Part shown: in pieces, positions 14,603 through 18,077 of the stretch
How positions within the stretch are numbered: the first letter of the stretch is position 1
Layout of the letters: each line of letters opens with the position of its first letter
Source: Acinetobacter sp.
GTDB lineage: Bacteria; Pseudomonadota; Gammaproteobacteria; Pseudomonadales; Moraxellaceae
Direction of reading: 5' to 3'
Assembly: GCA_030152275.1 (NCBI GenBank)
Contig: JASLHF010000263.1
Span: 1-18,077 of the forward strand
Length of the DNA stretch: 18,077 nt
Made by a program: the position numbers and the translations under genes
The notes under the pieces: model-generated
Databases searched by the model: none
Told to the model about the DNA's origin: nothing
What the model saw: the letters and a program-made list of their open reading frames with translations, nothing else

Positions 14603-15622
14603 ATGTCAGTAGCGCAATTAATTCAGGATGCTTGGAATAAACAAGCGAAGTGGCTAATTGTGCTTCGGCCGCTGTCATGGTTATATCGTGGCGGTTTTTT
14701 ACTCAATCAAAGTTTGTATAAAGCAGGGATTAAAAAAAGTTATACCGCGCCTGTGCCTGTTATGGTCATAGGCAACATAACGGTTGGCGGAAGCGGTAAA
14801 ACGCCATTGTTGATTCATTTGGTTAAATATCTGCACAGCCTTGATGTGCGTGTGGGTGTCATTAGCCGCGGTTATGGAGGTAAAGGGTCTTTTCCGGCTT
14901 ATGTCAGCTTAAATTCTGAAGCGGAAACTGTAGGAGATGAGCCTATGCTCATCGTTCAGTCTACAGGCGTGCCGATGGCTGTTGGGCCAAACCGGCAAAA
15001 AAGCATAGAACTGCTGCTGCAAAAACACGCTTTAGATTTAATTATTTGCGATGACGGCCTGCAGCATTGGGCGCTTTCGCGTCAGCTGGAATGGATCGTG
15101 CTGGACAAGAATCGCGGTTTGGGTAATGAAAAAATTCTGCCCGAAGGCTATCTGCGTGAGCCCAAAAGCCGTCTTAGCAGCGCAACAGTGATTGAGCATA
15201 CATCGACGCCGCAAACTGAATTGAATATGCATTTGGCGGAAGCTGCGCCATATTTGCTTAATGAGCGCCCTGAACCCGAGTTTAATGCGCAAGCAGACTT
15301 TTATGCGGTTGCCGGTATTGGTTTTCCAAAACGTTTTTATCAGACTTTGGAAAAGATGGGGATACATAATTTTCAATGTCATGAATTTCCGGATCATTAT
15401 GAATATGAACTGGAAGATCTGCAGTTTGACGATAATAACCCCATCATAACCACTGAAAAAGATGCGGTTAAAATTTTGCCGCTGTTGAAGCAGAATCCAG
15501 ATTATCCGCGAGATATTTGGGTGGTTCCGGTTGATGCAGTGCTTTCTCCAGCATGCTATAACGTGCTGCACCATCAGCTGAATGCGCTGGGTATATCAAT
15601 GAATAAAGGCTTAGATCAATGA
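14603..15622 (+). CDS. lpxK: tetraacyldisaccharide 4'-kinase LpxK
   Basis: LpxK phosphorylates the 4' position of the lipid A disaccharide at the inner membrane, giving lipid IVA. The Walker A is GNITVGGSGKT at residues 58-68, and the IICDDGLQHW motif of the family lies near residue 150. An N-terminal hydrophobic/basic segment (about 18-50) is the membrane-associated part. The length of 339 aa is typical. GAGGA at 14589-14593, inside the end of msbA, serves as ribosome binding site, and the genes are 2 bp apart. The stop overlaps kdsB as ATGA. Its product feeds the pathway whose later product MsbA exports. Confidence 0.95.
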   Translation: MSVAQLIQDAWNKQAKWLIVLRPLSWLYRGGFLLNQSLYKAGIKKSYTAPVPVMVIGNITVGGSGKTPLLIHLVKYLHSLDVRVGVISRGYGGKGSFPAYVSLNSEAETVGDEPMLIVQSTGVPMAVGPNRQKSIELLLQKHALDLIICDDGLQHWALSRQLEWIVLDKNRGLGNEKILPEGYLREPKSRLSSATVIEHTSTPQTELNMHLAEAAPYLLNERPEPEFNAQADFYAVAGIGFPKRFYQTLEKMGIHNFQCHEFPDHYEYELEDLQFDDNNPIITTEKDAVKILPLLKQNPDYPRDIWVVPVDAVLSPACYNVLHHQLNALGISMNKGLDQ

Positions 15623-16380
15623 AACATATTGTAATTCCTGCACGTTTTTCCAGTTCACGCCTGCCGGGTAAGCCGCTGCTGGAAATTCACGGCCGGCCTA
15701 TGGTGCTGCGTGTGGCGGATCAAGCTAAAAAAGTGGCAGGCTTTGATGATCTGTGTGTGGCAACGGATGATGAGCGTATTGCTGCAGTCTGCCGTGCTGA
15801 AGGTGTAGATGTGGTGATGACATCTGCTGAGCATCCTTCGGGTACAGACCGCTTAAGTGAGGTTGCGCGTATTAAAGGCTGGGATGCAGATGACATTATT
15901 GTCAATGTGCAAGGCGATGAGCCGCTGCTGCCGGCGCTTTTAGTCAAGCAAGTGGCGCAGCTGCTGCAAGACCAGCCGGAATCTTCAATGTCTACGCTGT
16001 GTGAGCCGATTCATAGCGTGGAAGAGTTTCAACGCGACAGCATTGTGAAAGTTGTTAAATCGAATCAAGGTCAAGCGCTGTATTTCAGCCGCGCCACTAT
16101 TCCTTATGACCGTGACGGCGCTAAGCAGGTGGAACCGTCGCTGCATAATCAGGCTTTTCGCCATTTAGGACTGTATGCTTACCGCGTTAAGCTGCTGCAG
16201 GAATATGTGAGCTGGGATATGGGTGTGCTGGAAAAACTTGAAAGTCTAGAACAGCTTCGTGTGCTGGAAAATGGCCACCGCATTGCGATTGCTGTAGCAG
16301 AAGCAAATCTGCCGCCGGGTGTCGATACACAGGCGGATTTGGACCGCCTGAATCAAATGGATGTATCTCATTTCGAATAA
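15619..16380 (+). CDS. kdsB: 3-deoxy-manno-octulosonate cytidylyltransferase KdsB
   Basis: KdsB makes CMP-Kdo from CTP and Kdo, the activated sugar transferred to lipid IVA. The N-terminal nucleotide-binding signature VIPARFSSSRLPGKPLLEI (from residue 4) and VNVQGDEPLL (near 95) are diagnostic. YFSRATIPYDRD and the C-terminal LEQLRVLENGHRIAI are also conserved family segments. The length of 253 aa is normal (about 250). AAAGG at 15605-15609 within lpxK precedes the ATG. holB starts 12 bp after the stop. Confidence 0.96.
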   Translation: MKHIVIPARFSSSRLPGKPLLEIHGRPMVLRVADQAKKVAGFDDLCVATDDERIAAVCRAEGVDVVMTSAEHPSGTDRLSEVARIKGWDADDIIVNVQGDEPLLPALLVKQVAQLLQDQPESSMSTLCEPIHSVEEFQRDSIVKVVKSNQGQALYFSRATIPYDRDGAKQVEPSLHNQAFRHLGLYAYRVKLLQEYVSWDMGVLEKLESLEQLRVLENGHRIAIAVAEANLPPGVDTQADLDRLNQMDVSHFE

Positions 16381-16395
16381 GGAAGCGCATTGATG
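16381..16395 (+). promoter_or_regulatory. ribosome binding site that decides the holB start
   Basis: GGAAG at 16381-16385 is 7 bases from the ATG at 16393-16395 but only 4 from an in-frame TTG at 16390-16392. The ATG is the better-spaced start. Confidence 0.6.
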
Positions 16396-17379
16396 TCGAA
16401 CGAAACTGCTGCGCAAGTCTATCCTTGGCAGAAAAATGTCTGGGACACCTTGACTGGCCGTTTCCCTCAGGTGGGGCATGGTTTGCTGTTTTATGGCAAA
16501 AAAGGCTGCGGCAAACATGCCTTTGCGCAAAGCTTTGTGGCATGGGTGCTCTGTCAAAACCGTCATGCGCAGAATCAGCCTTGCGGTGAATGCGGCAGCT
16601 GCCAGTGGTTAAAGTCGGATACCCATCCAAATTTTGTGCATATCAGTACAGATGAAGACAACAAAAAGCAAAACGCTAAAATCAAAATTGAAAAAATCCG
16701 TGACCTGTTGCCGTTTGTACAGCAAACTGTAGACGGCTGGCGGGTCGTCATGATTGAGCCGGCAGAGGCGCTCAATACGGCATCGGCCAATGCGCTGTTA
16801 AAAACGCTGGAAGAGCCGGGCGACCGCATAGTTATTATTTTACTGGCAGAGCATTATTTAAAACTGCCTGCAACCATCCGCAGCCGCCTGCAGCATTTTG
16901 CTTTAGACCGCATTAGCGCAGCCCAAAGCGATGAGTTTATGCAGGCGCATTTGCCGCAAAGCAGCGCGCCGCAGCGCCAGCTGCTGATGAATTTGTCGAA
17001 TCAAATGCCGCTCCAAGCCATTACGCTGTCGGCGCAGGAATGGCTGAATTTGCGCCAAGACTTTGTACAGGATTGGCTAAAACTGGTTAAGCAAAAAAAT
17101 ATGCCGGTAGCTACTGCGACAAAATGGACTAAAGCTTTGAGTTTTGGTGATTTCAGTCAAATGTTTGAATACTTGTTGTCTGATTTGATTTGTGTCAAGC
17201 TCAATCAGGATGTAAAAAATATTGATATCAACTTTTACGATTTAGCTGAGCAGTACAGCCTAGAGTCGCTTTTTGGTTTGTATGAAAGTTTGCAGCAATC
17301 TAAAAAATACATTGAACAAAATGTGCAGAGCAATTTGGTCATAGATCAGCTCTGCATTCAATTAATGAATATTCAATAA
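16393..17379 (+). CDS. holB: DNA polymerase III subunit delta' (HolB)
   Basis: Delta' is the stator of the clamp loader that places the beta clamp on DNA. From the ATG at 16393 it has 328 aa. The AAA+ module contains a P-loop-like GKKGCGKH at 35-42 with His in the usual Thr/Ser position. A four-cysteine zinc module follows (Cys54, 64, 67, 70; compare E. coli 50, 59, 62, 65). The later part has LNTASANALLKTLEEPG, and TIRSRLQHF stands at the SRC-motif position. A C-terminal collar domain with less conservation ends the protein. Delta' subunits do not hydrolyse ATP in the known clamp loaders, consistent with the altered P-loop. tmk, often upstream of holB, is absent; kdsB is there instead. pilZ follows after 32 bp. 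Confidence 0.92.
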   Translation: MSNETAAQVYPWQKNVWDTLTGRFPQVGHGLLFYGKKGCGKHAFAQSFVAWVLCQNRHAQNQPCGECGSCQWLKSDTHPNFVHISTDEDNKKQNAKIKIEKIRDLLPFVQQTVDGWRVVMIEPAEALNTASANALLKTLEEPGDRIVIILLAEHYLKLPATIRSRLQHFALDRISAAQSDEFMQAHLPQSSAPQRQLLMNLSNQMPLQAITLSAQEWLNLRQDFVQDWLKLVKQKNMPVATATKWTKALSFGDFSQMFEYLLSDLICVKLNQDVKNIDINFYDLAEQYSLESLFGLYESLQQSKKYIEQNVQSNLVIDQLCIQLMNIQ

Positions 17380-17411
17380 ATCAAGAAAGACTGTACGATT
17401 AGGGGAAAACA

Positions 17412-17753
17412 ATGCAGCCACGTATGGGCGGGATAATACAAGCCGCTATTCCAGATGTAGAAACGCTATTTGCCAGTTATATGCCGTATGTTGTTGGCGG
17501 TGGTCTGTTTGTGCCATCGAAACAGCCGGTGAAGATGGGAGAGGAAGTTTTTGTGCTGACAACTTTGCCTGAACAGTCGCAAAAAATTCCGCTGACAGGA
17601 AAAGTCATTTGGATCTCACAAAAACAAAATGGCGTCAAACCTCAAGGTTTTGGGATTCAGCTTGCTGGAGAAAAAGGCGTTTATTTCAAATCTGAAGCAG
17701 AACGTATACTCGCAGGACTTAAAACTGAAGGACGCAGAAGTTACACTATGTAG
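17412..17753 (+). CDS. pilZ: PilZ-family type IV pilus assembly protein
   Basis: A small cytoplasmic protein of 113 aa related to Pseudomonas PilZ, needed for type IV pilus biogenesis and known in that and related systems to work with the PilB ATPase. The resemblance to the Pseudomonas protein is visible from memory: YMPYVVGGGLFVPSKQP, GEEVFVLTTLPEQSQKIP and the GKVIWI strand, ending in SYTM. The RxxxR motif required for binding cyclic di-GMP in the wider PilZ family is not present before the GGGLF segment, as in the Pseudomonas founder. AGGGGA at 17401-17406 is a strong ribosome binding site 5 bases from the ATG. The holB-pilZ-tatD order is the same as in Pseudomonas. Confidence 0.92.
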   Translation: MQPRMGGIIQAAIPDVETLFASYMPYVVGGGLFVPSKQPVKMGEEVFVLTTLPEQSQKIPLTGKVIWISQKQNGVKPQGFGIQLAGEKGVYFKSEAERILAGLKTEGRRSYTM

Positions 17754-17784
17754 AGTTACACCTTACTCATTATAGGTACTTATT

Positions 17785-18077
17785 GTGTTTACCGATACTC
17801 ATTGTCATTTAACCATGCTTGATCTTACGCCTTATGGCGGAGATTTGGATCAGGCGCTGGCGCAGGCTCGAGAAGCAGGGGTATCCCGCTTTATGAGCAT
17901 TTCTGTGGATTTGGATGATCATATCGCTTTGGCGGAAATTGCGGCGCGTCATGCAGACGTTGGTTATTCGGTCGGCGTGCATCCCTGTGAAGATCCAGCA
18001 ACAATGGCCCGCGCGACCACAGAATATCTGGTTGAATTGGCGCAGCCGGAAAAGGCATGGGCTTTAGGTGAAACCGG
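17785..18077 (+). CDS. TatD-family metal-dependent DNase, 5' part only
   Basis: The frame starting with GTG at 17785 stays open to the window edge (97 full codons) and is cut there. It encodes FTDTHCHL at the N-terminus with the HxH metal ligands, SVGVHPCE near residue 64 and ALGETG at the edge, the expected sequence of motifs for TatD/YcfH metallo-dependent hydrolases. Members are 3'-5' exonucleases or DNases acting with divalent metal. AGG at 17774-17776 lies 8 bases before the GTG; the first ATG in frame (17815) would remove the HCH motif, so GTG is chosen. YcfH next to holB is the usual arrangement, so this is probably the YcfH-type paralogue, not TatD itself. Confidence 0.9.
   Translation, partial: MFTDTHCHLTMLDLTPYGGDLDQALAQAREAGVSRFMSISVDLDDHIALAEIAARHADVGYSVGVHPCEDPATMARATTEYLVELAQPEKAWALGET

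Noticed and set aside
15038..15574. A 178-codon minus-strand frame opposite lpxK.
   Set aside because: It lacks recognisable family motifs and has an odd composition. lpxK on the plus strand has full catalytic motifs and neighbours that fit.
17739..17761. AGTTACAC repeated at 17739-17746 and 17754-17761.
   Set aside because: It is only 8 bp, one copy lies within the pilZ coding end, and no other structure supports an attachment or duplication site.
1..18077. Search for parS, DNA uptake words, tRNA or rRNA genes, insertion sequences, toxin-antitoxin or defence genes.
   Set aside because: None was seen by eye. Nearly every base is in a housekeeping gene, and no gap without a gene exceeds about 160 bp.

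Overview
The window is a gene-dense piece of a gammaproteobacterial chromosome, best explained as Acinetobacter (family Moraxellaceae). The reasons are the very long glycine-rich Hfq, the AT-leaning codon use with moderate G+C (roughly low to mid 40s percent by eye, not counted), and a gene order that mixes Pseudomonas-like blocks (lptD-surA divergent from amgK-murU; holB-pilZ-tatD) with blocks I associate with Acinetobacter (rsmG-parA-parB followed by exbB-exbD-msbA-lpxK-kdsB). I cannot fix the species. No rRNA, tRNA, insertion sequence, prophage, CRISPR array or other accessory module is visible.

Layout. (1) Positions 11-3570, plus strand: mutL, miaA and hfq. This is a mismatch repair, tRNA modification and RNA chaperone block, ended by a good intrinsic terminator. 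(2) Positions 3732-7534, minus strand: lptD then surA. These are the outer-membrane LPS translocon and the periplasmic chaperone that helps fold outer-membrane proteins. The pair is translationally coupled and ends at its own terminator, convergent with hfq. (3) A 120-bp divergent control region. (4) Positions 7655-9360, plus strand: amgK-murU, the anomeric-kinase and uridylyltransferase pair that recycles cell-wall N-acetylmuramate straight to UDP-MurNAc. (5) From 9445 to the right edge, plus strand: rsmG, parA, parB, exbB-like, exbD-like, msbA, lpxK, kdsB, holB, pilZ and the start of a tatD-family gene. Genes in this run are 31 bp or less apart, or overlap by 1-4 bases.

How it fits together. 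Much of the window serves the cell envelope. KdsB activates Kdo, LpxK phosphorylates lipid A, MsbA flips it, LptD inserts the finished LPS into the outer membrane, SurA helps outer-membrane proteins such as LptD to fold, and AmgK/MurU recycle peptidoglycan. The rest is genome maintenance and information processing (MutL, ParAB, HolB, MiaA, RsmG, Hfq) plus a PilZ-type pilus assembly protein.

I do not see a new biological system. The most distinctive features are the Phe-Gly repeat tail of Hfq and the near-identical 18/21-bp DNA repeats that encode it, an altered endonuclease-motif position in MutL, a 10-bp direct repeat bracketing the lptD/amgK divergent promoter region, and the linkage of parAB to a lipid A operon without mnmG or a recognisable parS site.
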